Source: Thermoleophilia bacterium (GTDB taxonomy: Bacteria; Actinomycetota; Thermoleophilia; RBG-16-64-13). From it: 64,000 nt of DNA. The notes under the pieces are model-generated. The model was not told the DNA's origin and made no database searches. It saw nothing but the letters and a program-made list of their open reading frames with translations. The DNA lies in contig JAOAGT010000003.1 in NCBI GenBank assembly GCA_026415615.1, positions 39,077 to 103,076 on the forward strand. The letters are read 5' to 3'. The position numbers and the translations under genes were made by a program. This document shows positions 16,085-24,349 of this stretch, piece by piece. How positions within the stretch are numbered: the stretch's first letter is position 1; each line of letters begins with the position of its first letter.

Positions 16085-18703
16085 CTACTCCCCTAACCCC
16101 GAAAGGATGGCCGACTTAGCTGCCTCCAAGACCTCGGGAAGTCTACTGGGATCTGCTCCTCCGCCACGGCCAAGCTGCGGCGATCCGCCGCCTCCTCCCC
16201 CAGCCAGACTCATCGCTTTCCTTACGATCTCTCCCGCGTGCAAACCGGGGATTCCGCGGCTAACACTGACTATTAGGAGTCCCTTGTCCTGAACAGCTGC
16301 GCCCAAAACGACGGCGGCGGGAGCGAGACGGTCCCTCACTTGGTCCACAACAGCAAGTAGGTGATCGGCATCGCGCGCCTCCACTATTTCAGCTACAACC
16401 GAAACGCCGTTCTTTCTTTCCGCTCTCTGAACAAGCCGCGCCACCAGTTCCTTAGTTGCAGCAGTTACAAACGCCTCGACTTCCTTCTCTAAGCTCTCGA
16501 CCCGGGCCAGAACCCGTTCGAGGGAAGGGAGGAAGTCAGAATCTTTTACTCCCAGCAGATCAGCCGCCTTTCGTACGAGCGCATCTCTCTCCCGGAAGTA
16601 GGCCACCGCAGCCCGGCCGGTTACCGCTTCGATGCGGCGAACATTTGCCCCTACACTGCTTTCAGATATGATCTTAAAGATCCCGATCTCGCTAGTCTTG
16701 CTCACATGAGTGCCGCCACACAGCTCTCGGCTAAAATCGTTGATCTCGACCACCCGCACGAACTCCCCATATTTCTCACCAAAGAGAGCTATAGCCCCCA
16801 GATCACGGGCGTGGTCCAGGCTGGTGATGAAAGCACGCACGGGGTGGTTCTCCACGATGCGCCGGTTAACAAGGTCCTCGATTTGGGACAGAAGTTCGGT
16901 TCCGAGAGGCTCATGATAGGAGAAATCAAAGCGTAACTTGTCGGCCTGCACCGCCGAACCAGCCTGCGCCACTTCTTTTCCCAGACGCGTCCGCAGTGCG
17001 TAGTGGAGTAGATGTGTGGCGGTATGGTTGGCAGCTACATCATGGCGATGGCTTGCAGAAATGACCGCTTTTACTCTTGTCCCGGCTTCAATGTACCCAT
17101 GCTCAAGTCGAGCAACAATTACCTGAACTTCGCCCTGAAGTTTTACGTCCTCCACCGTGGCTCTGCCGGTCTCGGACTCTATCCATCCCTTGTCGGCTAC
17201 TTGGCCTCCCATCTCCGCGTAGAAGGGACTCTCGCGGAGAGCGATCAACACCCGCTCATCCTGCAGGGACTCTATGTTTTCTACCACCGTGAAGAGCTCG
17301 TCGCGCTCGTAGCCCTGAAATTCTGTTGCGCGGGCTGTCTCCCGAGCAAACCGGACAATGGCATCTTCTAGCCCGGCCGCGCCCTTTTGTGCGGAGCGGG
17401 CGCGCGCACGCTGCTCTTCCATGGCTTTCTCGAATTCAGCCATGTCCAGAGTCAGACCCTCTTCCTGCGCTATCTCTCGAGTGACCTCCACTGGAAATCC
17501 ATAGGTGTCGTGCAACACAAAAGCCACGCGTCCCGGAAAGACGGAGCTTTGGGCCTCCTTGGCTTCGGCCATAGCCTCTTCGACCAACGCCAATCCCTGG
17601 TCGAGAGTGCGGTTGAACCTCTCTTCCTCAGCGTGAACTACGCGCAGGATGCTATCTCGGCGCTCTACAAGCTCTGGGTATACTCCCCCCAGAAGCTCGA
17701 TCGTCTGCTCGGCGAACCGCCTGAGCAGCGGTGGCTCCATTCCAGCTAGCCTACTAAACCTTGCGGCTCGCCGAATGACTCGGCGCAGTACGTATCCCCG
17801 TCCTTCGTTGCTCGGTATCACCCCGTCTGCAATGAGAAAAGTCATGGCTCTGCCATGGTCCGCAAGTACCCGCAGAGCCACGTCAGTCTTTGGATCCTCG
17901 CCCAGTCGCTTTCCTGCTATCTGTTCCCCGAGACGCACGAGCGGTTCGAACACATCGGTCAAGAAGACGGAGTCGACCCCCTGTAGTATGGCGGAGATTC
18001 TCTCTAGGCCCATGCCGGTATCAATGTTCTGCGCAGGCAATGGACTGAGCTGCTGGTTCTCATCCATGTTGTAGCCTGTGAAGACCAGATTCCAGTACTC
18101 CACGAAACGGTCGCAGTCGCAGCCTGGTCTACAATCAGGCGACCCACACCCGAACTCAGGTCCGCGATCATAGTAAAGTTCCGAGCAAGGCCCGCACGGA
18201 CCCGTGTTTCCAACCGGTCCCCAGAAGTTAGCGCTGCGTGGTAGCCCCACCATACGCTCGCGCGGCACTCCCACCGCTTCCCACAAGGCTACCGCCTCCG
18301 TGTCTGGCTCGATGCTCTCATCCCCCTCAAAGTAGGAGATCCACAGGCGGTTGGGATCCAGGTGCAGATACTCCACAGAGAACTCCCAGGCATACCGGAT
18401 AGCCCCCTCTTTGAAGTAATCCCCGATAGAAAAGTTCCCGAGCATCTCAAAGAAAGTGCAGTGCCGTGCTGTCAGCCCCACCTTGTCGATATCTGAGGTG
18501 CGGAAGCATTTCTGCACGCTTGCAAGACGCCTGCTCGGAGGTTCGGCCAATCCCATAAAGTACGGCTTGAACTGCTGCATCCCCGCCGTCGTCAAAAGCA
18601 CTGAGGGGTCATTGTGGGGAACAAGAGAAGAACTCGGCACAATTAGATGACCCCGTTTCGCAAAATAGTCTAAGAAAAGTTTCCTAATTTCTGCTGCCTT
18701 CAC
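16085..18703 (-). CDS. alaS: Alanyl-tRNA synthetase
   Basis: Class II synthetase, 872 aa, full length. It has the aminoacylation domain (1-450), then the editing domain with the zinc motif H-T-A-T-H about residue 560 and C-G-G-T-H near 665. The C-Ala region, with a glycine-rich segment, is at the end. The GTG start at 18703 directly abuts the sigma-factor stop (TAG immediately followed by GTG), so it is cotranscribed with the sigma operon. No T-box leader is possible at this spacing. Confidence 0.96.
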   Translation of the reverse strand: MKAAEIRKLFLDYFAKRGHLIVPSSSLVPHNDPSVLLTTAGMQQFKPYFMGLAEPPSRRLASVQKCFRTSDIDKVGLTARHCTFFEMLGNFSIGDYFKEGAIRYAWEFSVEYLHLDPNRLWISYFEGDESIEPDTEAVALWEAVGVPRERMVGLPRSANFWGPVGNTGPCGPCSELYYDRGPEFGCGSPDCRPGCDCDRFVEYWNLVFTGYNMDENQQLSPLPAQNIDTGMGLERISAILQGVDSVFLTDVFEPLVRLGEQIAGKRLGEDPKTDVALRVLADHGRAMTFLIADGVIPSNEGRGYVLRRVIRRAARFSRLAGMEPPLLRRFAEQTIELLGGVYPELVERRDSILRVVHAEEERFNRTLDQGLALVEEAMAEAKEAQSSVFPGRVAFVLHDTYGFPVEVTREIAQEEGLTLDMAEFEKAMEEQRARARSAQKGAAGLEDAIVRFARETARATEFQGYERDELFTVVENIESLQDERVLIALRESPFYAEMGGQVADKGWIESETGRATVEDVKLQGEVQVIVARLEHGYIEAGTRVKAVISASHRHDVAANHTATHLLHYALRTRLGKEVAQAGSAVQADKLRFDFSYHEPLGTELLSQIEDLVNRRIVENHPVRAFITSLDHARDLGAIALFGEKYGEFVRVVEINDFSRELCGGTHVSKTSEIGIFKIISESSVGANVRRIEAVTGRAAVAYFRERDALVRKAADLLGVKDSDFLPSLERVLARVESLEKEVEAFVTAATKELVARLVQRAERKNGVSVVAEIVEARDADHLLAVVDQVRDRLAPAAVVLGAAVQDKGLLIVSVSRGIPGLHAGEIVRKAMSLAGGGGGGSPQLGRGGGADPSRLPEVLEAAKSAILSGLGE

Positions 18704-19558
18704 CTAACTACTCACCCGATGTCCTCGTTTTTGCCCGCTGTTTTCTGTCAGTGGTTCGCTCTCTGTCATGTATTTGTACAAACTTTCCAGCGACTTGCGA
18801 ATCAGCCTTGAGACATGCATCTGTGAGATGCCCACCCGAGCTGCTATCTCAGTCTGAGTGAGTCCCTCGTAGAAACGCAAGTGCAAAATGAGCCGTTCCC
18901 TCGGCTCAAGACGAGCCATGGCCGGCGCCAACCATCCACGTTGCTCAAAGGTCTCGTAGGCTTCTTCGCTCGCACCAAGATAGTCCAAAAGCTCACCAGG
19001 CTCATCGCTGTCCGCGTTGCCGGTCGCAAAAAGAGATACGGAGCTCTGCGCATGTAGGCTTTCAAGCGCTTCCACTACCTCTTCCTCGCTGGCTGACACA
19101 GCCTCAGCAAGTTCCGCAATTGTAGGTGAGCGATTTAGCTCACCGCCTAGATCCTCGATAGCCTTGTTAAGTCTTGCTCCCAGGTCCTGCAGCGCGCGCG
19201 GCACCTTGACAGCCCAACCTTTGTCGCGGAAATACCGCTTGATCTCGCCCAGAATGGTCGGTGTCGCGTATGTGGAAAGCTCAACCCCGCGGCCAAGATC
19301 GAAACGATCAATGGCCTTTATCAGTCCTATGGCCCCCACTTGCACCAAGTCTTCGACGGGTTGCCCTCGCCCAGCGAAGCGGCGCGCAAGACTCCGCACA
19401 AGAGGAAGATATCGTCTGATCAGCTCCTCACGCGCCGCTGCGTCTCCGTGCTCGCGAGCGAGCTTTAAGAGCTCCTTCTCGTCCATTTCGTTGAGCCTCT
19501 GCCCACTCGCAGAGACCAACCCGAGCGAAGAATGCGCCGTGCCCTTGGCCGATTTCAC
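18704..19558 (-). CDS. RNA polymerase sigma factor, SigB/SigF/SigG group
   Basis: A 284-aa group 3 sigma factor without region 1.1. Region 2 runs from about residue 45 to 115, with DLVQVGAIGLIKAIDRFD and STYATPTILGEIKRYFRDKGW. Region 3 is at about 120-190. Region 4, at 225-275, has the helix-turn-helix TQTEIAARVGISQMHVSRL. The sequence matches general-stress and sporulation SigB/F/G rather than the WhiG/FliA type. The start is GTG 19558 behind AGGTGG, eight bases after the RsbW-like gene. This arrangement implies partner-switching control. It is followed without gap by alaS. Target genes are unknown. Confidence 0.9.
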   Translation of the reverse strand: MKSAKGTAHSSLGLVSASGQRLNEMDEKELLKLAREHGDAAAREELIRRYLPLVRSLARRFAGRGQPVEDLVQVGAIGLIKAIDRFDLGRGVELSTYATPTILGEIKRYFRDKGWAVKVPRALQDLGARLNKAIEDLGGELNRSPTIAELAEAVSASEEEVVEALESLHAQSSVSLFATGNADSDEPGELLDYLGASEEAYETFEQRGWLAPAMARLEPRERLILHLRFYEGLTQTEIAARVGISQMHVSRLIRKSLESLYKYMTESEPLTENSGQKRGHRVSS

Positions 19559-19566
19559 GCTACCAC

Positions 19567-20016
19567 CTACTGAGTGCGCTTCGTCATCTCTACGGTGAAG
19601 AACTCACCCGAATCGAAGACGTCATACCTGTCGACTAGAGACGAAACAATCATGCGCACGTTGAGCGGAGACGCTTGCTCCTCCAGCGCAGAAGCATCGG
19701 CCTGCAGCGCTCTTTTGAGACGCTCGTTGGTCAGACCATCAATCCTAACACAAACAGCGTCTTGGTCTGCCCGAATGAGCAGCACTAGGTCCTGGCCGTG
19801 CGCTTGGAGGTCTTCTTTGACGAGCATCTCCACCGCAAGCTGAAGGTCATCCAGCCGGTCAAGGGGCATGCTCTGTTGTGAAGCTACACCGCCCAGCAGG
19901 ACACGGACCGTAGAAACTACCGCAGGTCCCCGAGGGAGGCATAGCCACACAGTATCGTCTTGACCTTCGCTGAACGCGGCGAGGTCCTGCATGGGATCGC
20001 GCAATCTCGATGACAT
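19567..20016 (-). CDS. RsbW-like anti-sigma factor with degenerate ATP-binding box
   Basis: A 149-aa protein of the HATPase fold used by RsbW/SpoIIAB. It has an N-terminal strand region, then DDLQLAVEMLVKEDL where RsbW normally has D-x-L-x-L-A-V-x-E-x-x-x-N-A. The final RMIVSSLVDRYDV segment corresponds to the RsbW GLxLIxSLVDR end. The conserved N-box asparagine is not present at the expected place. I therefore expect sigma binding but doubt kinase activity. It precedes the sigma gene by eight bases. No RsbV-type antagonist or PP2C phosphatase gene is in the window. The family assignment is moderately sure, the loss of kinase activity inferred. Confidence 0.7.
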   Translation of the reverse strand: MSSRLRDPMQDLAAFSEGQDDTVWLCLPRGPAVVSTVRVLLGGVASQQSMPLDRLDDLQLAVEMLVKEDLQAHGQDLVLLIRADQDAVCVRIDGLTNERLKRALQADASALEEQASPLNVRMIVSSLVDRYDVFDSGEFFTVEMTKRTQ

Positions 20017-20036
20017 GGCCTAAACGTTAGAGCGCT

Positions 20037-20291
20037 TCAGCTCGAAGTCCAGCTATTAAGCTGATCTTGGAGCTCCTCTTGTTTCTGCTGGTACATTTGC
20101 CGCCCATACTCAAACGCGTCCCGGGCCCGATCAGCCAGTCCGCACAAGACTTTCTTTCCCTCGGCGGGCACGTCGGCAAAAGCCTCCAGGAGGGGCTTGC
20201 CGGTTTCCTGAGAAACCCGGTAAGCAATGAGAACCGCCCCCCCAACAGCCGCCCCAGCCGTCAACAGTAGCAACGTTCGGAATGCTCCCAT
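20037..20291 (-). CDS. Small YtxH-like membrane protein
   Basis: An 84-aa protein with one N-terminal membrane helix (about 5-24, TLLLLTAGAAVGGAVLIAYRV) and a charged amphipathic tail rich in E, K and Q. This is the general look of YtxH/DUF gas-vesicle-like stress proteins. ATG 20291 overlaps the stop of the upstream DUF948-like gene (TGATG). The pair sits just upstream of the anti-sigma and sigma genes, which suggests envelope-stress association. Function unknown. Confidence 0.7.
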   Translation of the reverse strand: MGAFRTLLLLTAGAAVGGAVLIAYRVSQETGKPLLEAFADVPAEGKKVLCGLADRARDAFEYGRQMYQQKQEELQDQLNSWTSS

Positions 20292-20665
20292 CAGTTCTCC
20301 TTCCGTCTAGTGCTAAAAAAGGTGGCCAGTCCTTCGCTAATGCCGGCCGCGAGGCCCGCTACCCTCCGCACAGGGCGACTTATAGCGGACTTGACTGCCG
20401 TCACGCTCTCTTCAGCGACTTTGGCAATCTCAGCTACAGACCCAGTAACTTGCTCCACTCTATCAAGCTCTGCTTTCACTCCATCCAAAGTTTCGCCTAA
20501 ACGTGTGAGAAGAGGAATTACCTGCGTATTGGCATCAGCAAGAAGACTGCTCACTCTCTTGAAGACGCCTCCCAGGCGGAAAAGAACGTAGGCCAAACCG
20601 ACTCCAAACAGCACAAAAAACACGCCTACCGCGATCTTCATGATTGCTGCTGCGTCCCAAACCAT
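20291..20665 (-). CDS. DUF948-like membrane-anchored coiled-coil protein
   Basis: A 124-aa protein with an N-terminal membrane helix (about 10-30) followed by a long helix of heptad-like pattern (LLTRLGETLDGVKAELDRVEQ), as in DUF948 proteins often paired with YtxH-like genes near general-stress loci. ATG 20665 has GGGGG upstream; ATG at residue 9 is an alternative start. It is the first gene of the DUF948-YtxH-RsbW-like-sigma-alaS unit and has its own promoter. Confidence 0.7.
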   Translation of the reverse strand: MVWDAAAIMKIAVGVFFVLFGVGLAYVLFRLGGVFKRVSSLLADANTQVIPLLTRLGETLDGVKAELDRVEQVTGSVAEIAKVAEESVTAVKSAISRPVRRVAGLAAGISEGLATFFSTRRKEN

Positions 20666-20701
20666 TCCAAAGCCCCCTGTTTTCCGCCTCAGACTTGCAA
20701 G

Positions 20702-20730
20702 ACTATAGCACAGGCCCCTAGACTCCCGAA
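20702..20730 (-). promoter_or_regulatory. Promoter for the DUF948-YtxH-anti-sigma-sigma unit
   Basis: Reverse strand TATAGT (20702-20707) is 17 bases from TTCGGG (20725-20730) in the 82-base gap after mnmA. The -10 is strong, the -35 weak. The leader before the DUF948-like gene would be about 30 bases. Confidence 0.5.
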
Positions 20731-20747
20731 AAACGGCCAGATCGTCG

Positions 20748-21848
20748 CTACTCGTTCACAGCACTGGTGCTGCAAATCGTGCCAGCAAGACACACAAGCT
20801 CGTTCTCGTAAACCACTGCCGTCTGACCGGGGGCAACTCCCACCGCCGGCTCCAGGAGCAGGACGGTTCTTCCGTCAGCCAGCAGTTTGGCTGGCACCGA
20901 CTCACCCGTAGATCGCACTTGGACCCTCAGTTGCTCCTCAGAGGGAGAGCGGTGCCACACGACGTCCTCTAGTTCAATCCTGCGAACCTGTGCCTGAGAC
21001 CGGGTGCCGACCACAACACGGCGCGCTGGAGCATCGATTGCCACCACATAGACTGGCTCCCCACAGGAAACCCCTACCCCCCGGCGTTGTCCCACAGTGA
21101 AATTGTATGTGCCGCTATGGAAACCCAGCACATTGCCCTTGGTGTCCACAATCTCTCCGGGCATTTCGCCAATTCGCTCGCGGAGAAACCGCCGGTAATC
21201 GTTATCGGGCACAAAGCAAATTTCCTGACTCTCTGGACCGACCAAATCTCCCAGGCCCGCCGTACGCGCTATGGATCGCACCTTGGACTTTGTCAGAATC
21301 CCAACTGGAAAGACGAACCTTTGCAAAATGCTCGGCGCGACCTCGGCCAAGACGTAAGACTGGTCCTTCGATAGATCAGCGGCGCGCGCCAAGCGCCGCG
21401 CTTCACCCACTAGACGGGCGTAGTGCCCCGTAGCCACTTGCCTTATCCCGAGGGACTCCGCCACACGAAGCATGAAGGCAAATCGAAACCGGGCGTTGCA
21501 CTTGCAGCACGGGTTTGGAGTCCTGCCCCGTGCGTACTCAGCCACGAAGTACTTGACTACCGCCTCGTAGAACTCTTTCTCAGCGTCAACAATCAGATGG
21601 GGAACCCCAATCTTCTCCGCAGCTGCCTTCGCCCTCTTCTCCGCCTCAGGTGAACGGCAGACCCGGAGATCTGTGGAACGAGGATCGCTCCAGAGACGAA
21701 GGGTTATTCCAGTAACCTTCCATCCCCATTCTTTGAGCAGCAGAGCAGCTACGGTGCTATCTACTCCACCGCTCATGCCCACGAGGATGGTGTTGTCACC
21801 TGGCGGAGGACTTAGACGAGTTAGTTTAGTATCGGCCGAGATCGACAA
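20748..21848 (-). CDS. mnmA: tRNA-specific 2-thiouridylase MnmA
   Basis: Sulfurates U34 of tRNA-Lys, -Glu and -Gln. The 366-aa protein has the PP-loop M-S-G-G-V-D-S (about residue 25), a catalytic cysteine in T-P-N-P-C-C-K-C-N and a second in S-Q-E-I-C. ATGHYARL and the C-terminal GQRRGVGV domain are also present. TTG 21848 overlaps the preceding lipoprotein gene by 23 bases. Its SD is weak and the true start could be somewhat downstream, since the first 15 residues are not conserved. An mnmA gene close to alaS and aspS is common in Gram-positives. Confidence 0.92.
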   Translation of the reverse strand: MSISADTKLTRLSPPPGDNTILVGMSGGVDSTVAALLLKEWGWKVTGITLRLWSDPRSTDLRVCRSPEAEKRAKAAAEKIGVPHLIVDAEKEFYEAVVKYFVAEYARGRTPNPCCKCNARFRFAFMLRVAESLGIRQVATGHYARLVGEARRLARAADLSKDQSYVLAEVAPSILQRFVFPVGILTKSKVRSIARTAGLGDLVGPESQEICFVPDNDYRRFLRERIGEMPGEIVDTKGNVLGFHSGTYNFTVGQRRGVGVSCGEPVYVVAIDAPARRVVVGTRSQAQVRRIELEDVVWHRSPSEEQLRVQVRSTGESVPAKLLADGRTVLLLEPAVGVAPGQTAVVYENELVCLAGTICSTSAVNE

Positions 21849-22335
21849 GCTTCTGATTCAGGCTGCCTTCGTCAATGTAGCCATGCCATACGTCTCGAAC
21901 CACACCAGACTTGTCGATGAGCACGAGCTGGGGAAGGTAGTCCGCAGAGAGTAGACTGGCCAAATCACCATACAGGGCGGGCTGCTTGTAGTCGTAAATC
22001 AGAAAAACATAGGTAGAAAACGACTGCGTCAGCCGCTTTACGTTCTCAAACACCCGTGCATCGTCAGCGTTTCCTGGGACATAGAACAGAACCACCAGCG
22101 GAGCCACCCCGCATGCTTCTACGAACTCCGCAGGGCTCTGCTCGGTGGGTTGTATCGTCTTACCAACAAGCTCGGCAGAAGGAGGTTTTGCAGAGCCACT
22201 CCCCGTAACGGCCGGTGAACGTCTGGTTGTGGTAGTAGGGGTTTCGGTTGCACCACAGGCTACGCTCGTGATCACGAGGCCAAATAGCACCAACAGGACC
22301 AGGAGACGTGCTCCCTTGCAAGGTTCCTTAGTCAT
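21826..22335 (-). CDS. Thioredoxin-fold lipoprotein lacking the CxxC pair
   Basis: A 169-aa exported protein. A basic N terminus is followed by a hydrophobic stretch to I-T-S-V-A-C with Cys27 as the likely lipidation site, then a Thr/Pro/Ser-rich linker. The thioredoxin-like domain (about 75-165) includes LVVLFYVPGNADDARVFENV and PQLVLIDKSGVV. The usual redox CxxC after the first strand is replaced by G-N-A-D, so thiol chemistry is unlikely. ATG 22335 is chosen because AAGGAGAG lies just upstream. The longer frame to 22545 runs through the 6S RNA candidate. It overlaps mnmA by 23 bases. The function is unknown. Confidence 0.8.
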   Translation of the reverse strand: MTKEPCKGARLLVLLVLFGLVITSVACGATETPTTTTRRSPAVTGSGSAKPPSAELVGKTIQPTEQSPAEFVEACGVAPLVVLFYVPGNADDARVFENVKRLTQSFSTYVFLIYDYKQPALYGDLASLLSADYLPQLVLIDKSGVVRDVWHGYIDEGSLNQKLVDLGRY

Positions 22336-22355
22336 GGCCAACTCTCTCCTTACGA

Positions 22356-22515
22356 AAATGCTCCACCTTGCCGTGTCTGACAGCCGCTTGAACCTGCTTC
22401 TAGCAGGTGGGTGGCCGCCTCTGAAAGGTAATACGCCGTTCAGATGAACAAGCCTCCCAAGCAATGTGTGTTGGCTCAAGGTATGAGCCAGATCACGGGC
22501 AAGGTCGAGCAGTGC
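22356..22515 (-). ncRNA. ssrS: Probable 6S RNA downstream of aspS
   Basis: The 224-base gap after aspS can fold on the minus strand like 6S RNA, which mimics an open promoter and binds RNA polymerase. A long closing stem of about 19 pairs joins 22489-22509 with 22361-22379, interrupted only by a G/C mismatch and two bulges. Inside are a hairpin GGCTCA/TGAGCC, a long irregular internal stem (TGGG-A-GGC with GCC-A-CCCA) with terminal loop, and a 3' side hairpin ACCTGC/GCAGGT. A TATGCT box lies just upstream of the inferred 5' end and ATTTTCG follows the 3' strand. The 6S gene bsrA of Bacillus subtilis also lies next to aspS, as I recall it. Both ends are approximate. A different structured leader of the lipoprotein gene cannot be excluded. 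Confidence 0.55.
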
Positions 22516-22521
22516 GAGGGT

Positions 22522-22551
22522 AGCATACCCCCGGCCTACCGACAACGGGAA
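22522..22551 (-). promoter_or_regulatory. Promoter of the 6S RNA candidate
   Basis: Reverse strand TATGCT (22522-22527) with a weak TTCCCG (22546-22551) 18 bases away, directly upstream of the folded region and just after the aspS stop. Transcription would begin near 22515. Confidence 0.4.
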
Positions 22552-22559
22552 CCGGACGC

Positions 22560-24314
22560 CTAGAAAGTGCGAATTCGCAGTTCACGCAACTGCTCTGGCG
22601 AGACTTTCGACGGCGCCCCGGTAAGTGGGCAAGATCCGCTCTGCGTCTTTGGGAAAGCAATAACCTCGCGGATCGAATTCTCGCCCGCCATTAACATCAC
22701 CAGACGATCTAGGCCTAAGCCAATGCCGCCATGCGGAGGTACTCCATAATTCATGGCCTCCACCAGGAAGCCAAACTTGACCTCAATGTCTTCGGGGCTG
22801 AGCCCTAGCACATCAAACACGGCGCGCTGCAACTCGGGATCTGAGATGCGGATTGAGCCGCTGCCCAGCTCCACACCGTTCAAAACGAGGTCGTACGCAT
22901 ATGTTCCCAGTTCAAGGGGTCGTTCCTTAAGATCCTCCAAGCGCTCCACGCGCGGCTTAGTAAACGGATGGTGCTGCGCTTTTAGACGCTTCTCCGACTC
23001 GTCATATTCAAACATCGGAAAATCAAGCACCCAGGCAAAACGCCAGCCCTCACGTTTGATCCCGAGCCGATCAGCAAGCGCCAACCTCAGGGCTCCCATG
23101 GCAGGTTCGACTCGCTCCTTTTGGTCGGCCGCAAAAAGCAACATATCGCCAGGTTGCCCCTCAAGCCGTTGGATCAAAGCCTCAATAACCTCAGAAGAGG
23201 CAAACTTCTGCAAAGGAGAACGAATCCCATCCTGCTCCAACCAGACGGGAAGCAACCCTTTCAAACCAAACGGAGTTACCACATTGCCAAGGTCGTCAAC
23301 ATCTTTGCGAGAGAAAACACAACCGCCTGGAGCCCGGATGCCTCTAACCACCCCTCCCGATTCCACCATGTCGGTAAAGACGCGAAACTCCGTTTGAGCG
23401 GCCAGATCGGTAACATCCTTGATTTCCATTTCAAAGCGAAGGTCTGGCTTGTCGCTGCCAAACCTCGCCATTGCCTCGGTGTAGCTCAGACGCGGGAAGG
23501 GTCGGGCAAGCTCAACTCCGAGAGTATCGGCAAAGGCAGAGGTGAGCATTCCTTCGACAACTGACTGAATGTCCTCCTCTTCGACAAAACTCATCTCAAT
23601 GTCGATTTGAGTGTGTTCGGGTTGGCGGTCGGCACGCAGATCCTCATCCCTGAAGGCACGAGCAATCTGGTAGTAACGTTCGAAGCCGCCGATCATCAGA
23701 AGTTGTTTGAATAGCTGTGGCGACTGCGGAAGCGCGTAGAACTCGCCGGGCTGCAACCGGCATGGGACGAGAAAATCACGGGCCCCCTCGGGGGTGCTTT
23801 TGGTAAGAATGGGCGTCTCGACCTCTATGAAACCCTGTTCACCCAAATAGCGACGCACTGACTGAACGATCCGGTGCCTCAGCCAGAGATTCCTAAACAT
23901 TCGCGGACGGCGCAGATCAATATAGCGGTACCGCAGACGCGTGGTCTCCTCCACAACCACGTCATCCTCGGGCAAGAACGGGGGATTTTCCGCTGCGGCT
24001 AATATTTCAAGATCGCTAACCACCAACTCAACGGCGCCTGTAGCAAGATTCGGATTGACCCTCTCCGGAGCTCGAGCCACGACTGTCCCGACGGCGGAGA
24101 TCACGTATTCGTTTCGTAGGCGCTCTGCTCGAGCATGAATGGCCGGGTTTGTAGCCGCCTCGAAAACAAGCTGGAGTATGCCCGTACGATCCCGCAAATC
24201 AACAAAAATCAACCCGCCGTGGTCACGCCGTCTGTGAACCCACCCGGCGACCTTGATCTGCCGACCCACGGCACCTTCTGTAACGTTGCCGCACCACTCG
24301 TTTCTGTACGCCAC
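22560..24314 (-). CDS. aspS: Aspartyl-tRNA synthetase
   Basis: Class IIb synthetase, 584 aa. It has an N-terminal OB anticodon-binding domain (WVHRRRDHGGLIFVDLRDRTG at about 25-45). The catalytic core has motif 2 F-R-D-E-D-L-R-A-D-R-Q-P-E-F/H-T. The bacterial GAD insertion domain is at about 290-400, and motif 3 is G-L-G-L-D-R-L-V-M. Whether it is strict for tRNA-Asp or also charges tRNA-Asn cannot be read from the sequence here. The start is GTG 24314, 35 bases after hisS, in the conserved relA-hisS-aspS row. Confidence 0.95.
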   Translation of the reverse strand: MAYRNEWCGNVTEGAVGRQIKVAGWVHRRRDHGGLIFVDLRDRTGILQLVFEAATNPAIHARAERLRNEYVISAVGTVVARAPERVNPNLATGAVELVVSDLEILAAAENPPFLPEDDVVVEETTRLRYRYIDLRRPRMFRNLWLRHRIVQSVRRYLGEQGFIEVETPILTKSTPEGARDFLVPCRLQPGEFYALPQSPQLFKQLLMIGGFERYYQIARAFRDEDLRADRQPEHTQIDIEMSFVEEEDIQSVVEGMLTSAFADTLGVELARPFPRLSYTEAMARFGSDKPDLRFEMEIKDVTDLAAQTEFRVFTDMVESGGVVRGIRAPGGCVFSRKDVDDLGNVVTPFGLKGLLPVWLEQDGIRSPLQKFASSEVIEALIQRLEGQPGDMLLFAADQKERVEPAMGALRLALADRLGIKREGWRFAWVLDFPMFEYDESEKRLKAQHHPFTKPRVERLEDLKERPLELGTYAYDLVLNGVELGSGSIRISDPELQRAVFDVLGLSPEDIEVKFGFLVEAMNYGVPPHGGIGLGLDRLVMLMAGENSIREVIAFPKTQSGSCPLTGAPSKVSPEQLRELRIRTF

Positions 24315-24349
24315 CTCAGTCCCCTACTCAGTACGAGCTCCTATACGTC

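Noticed and set aside
22336-22545. Lipoprotein gene start at 22545
   Set aside because: It would place a folded RNA region in coding sequence and bury the signal peptide 70 residues inside; ATG 22335 has a strong SD.
22336-22559. SRP RNA, tmRNA or a T-box as the identity of the RNA after aspS
   Set aside because: No SRP tetraloop motif, no tRNA-like ends and no T-box sequence; the closed-stem-with-bubble form fits 6S better.
24315-24349. T-box leaders before aspS, hisS or alaS
   Set aside because: The genes abut or overlap their upstream neighbours, leaving no room for a leader.
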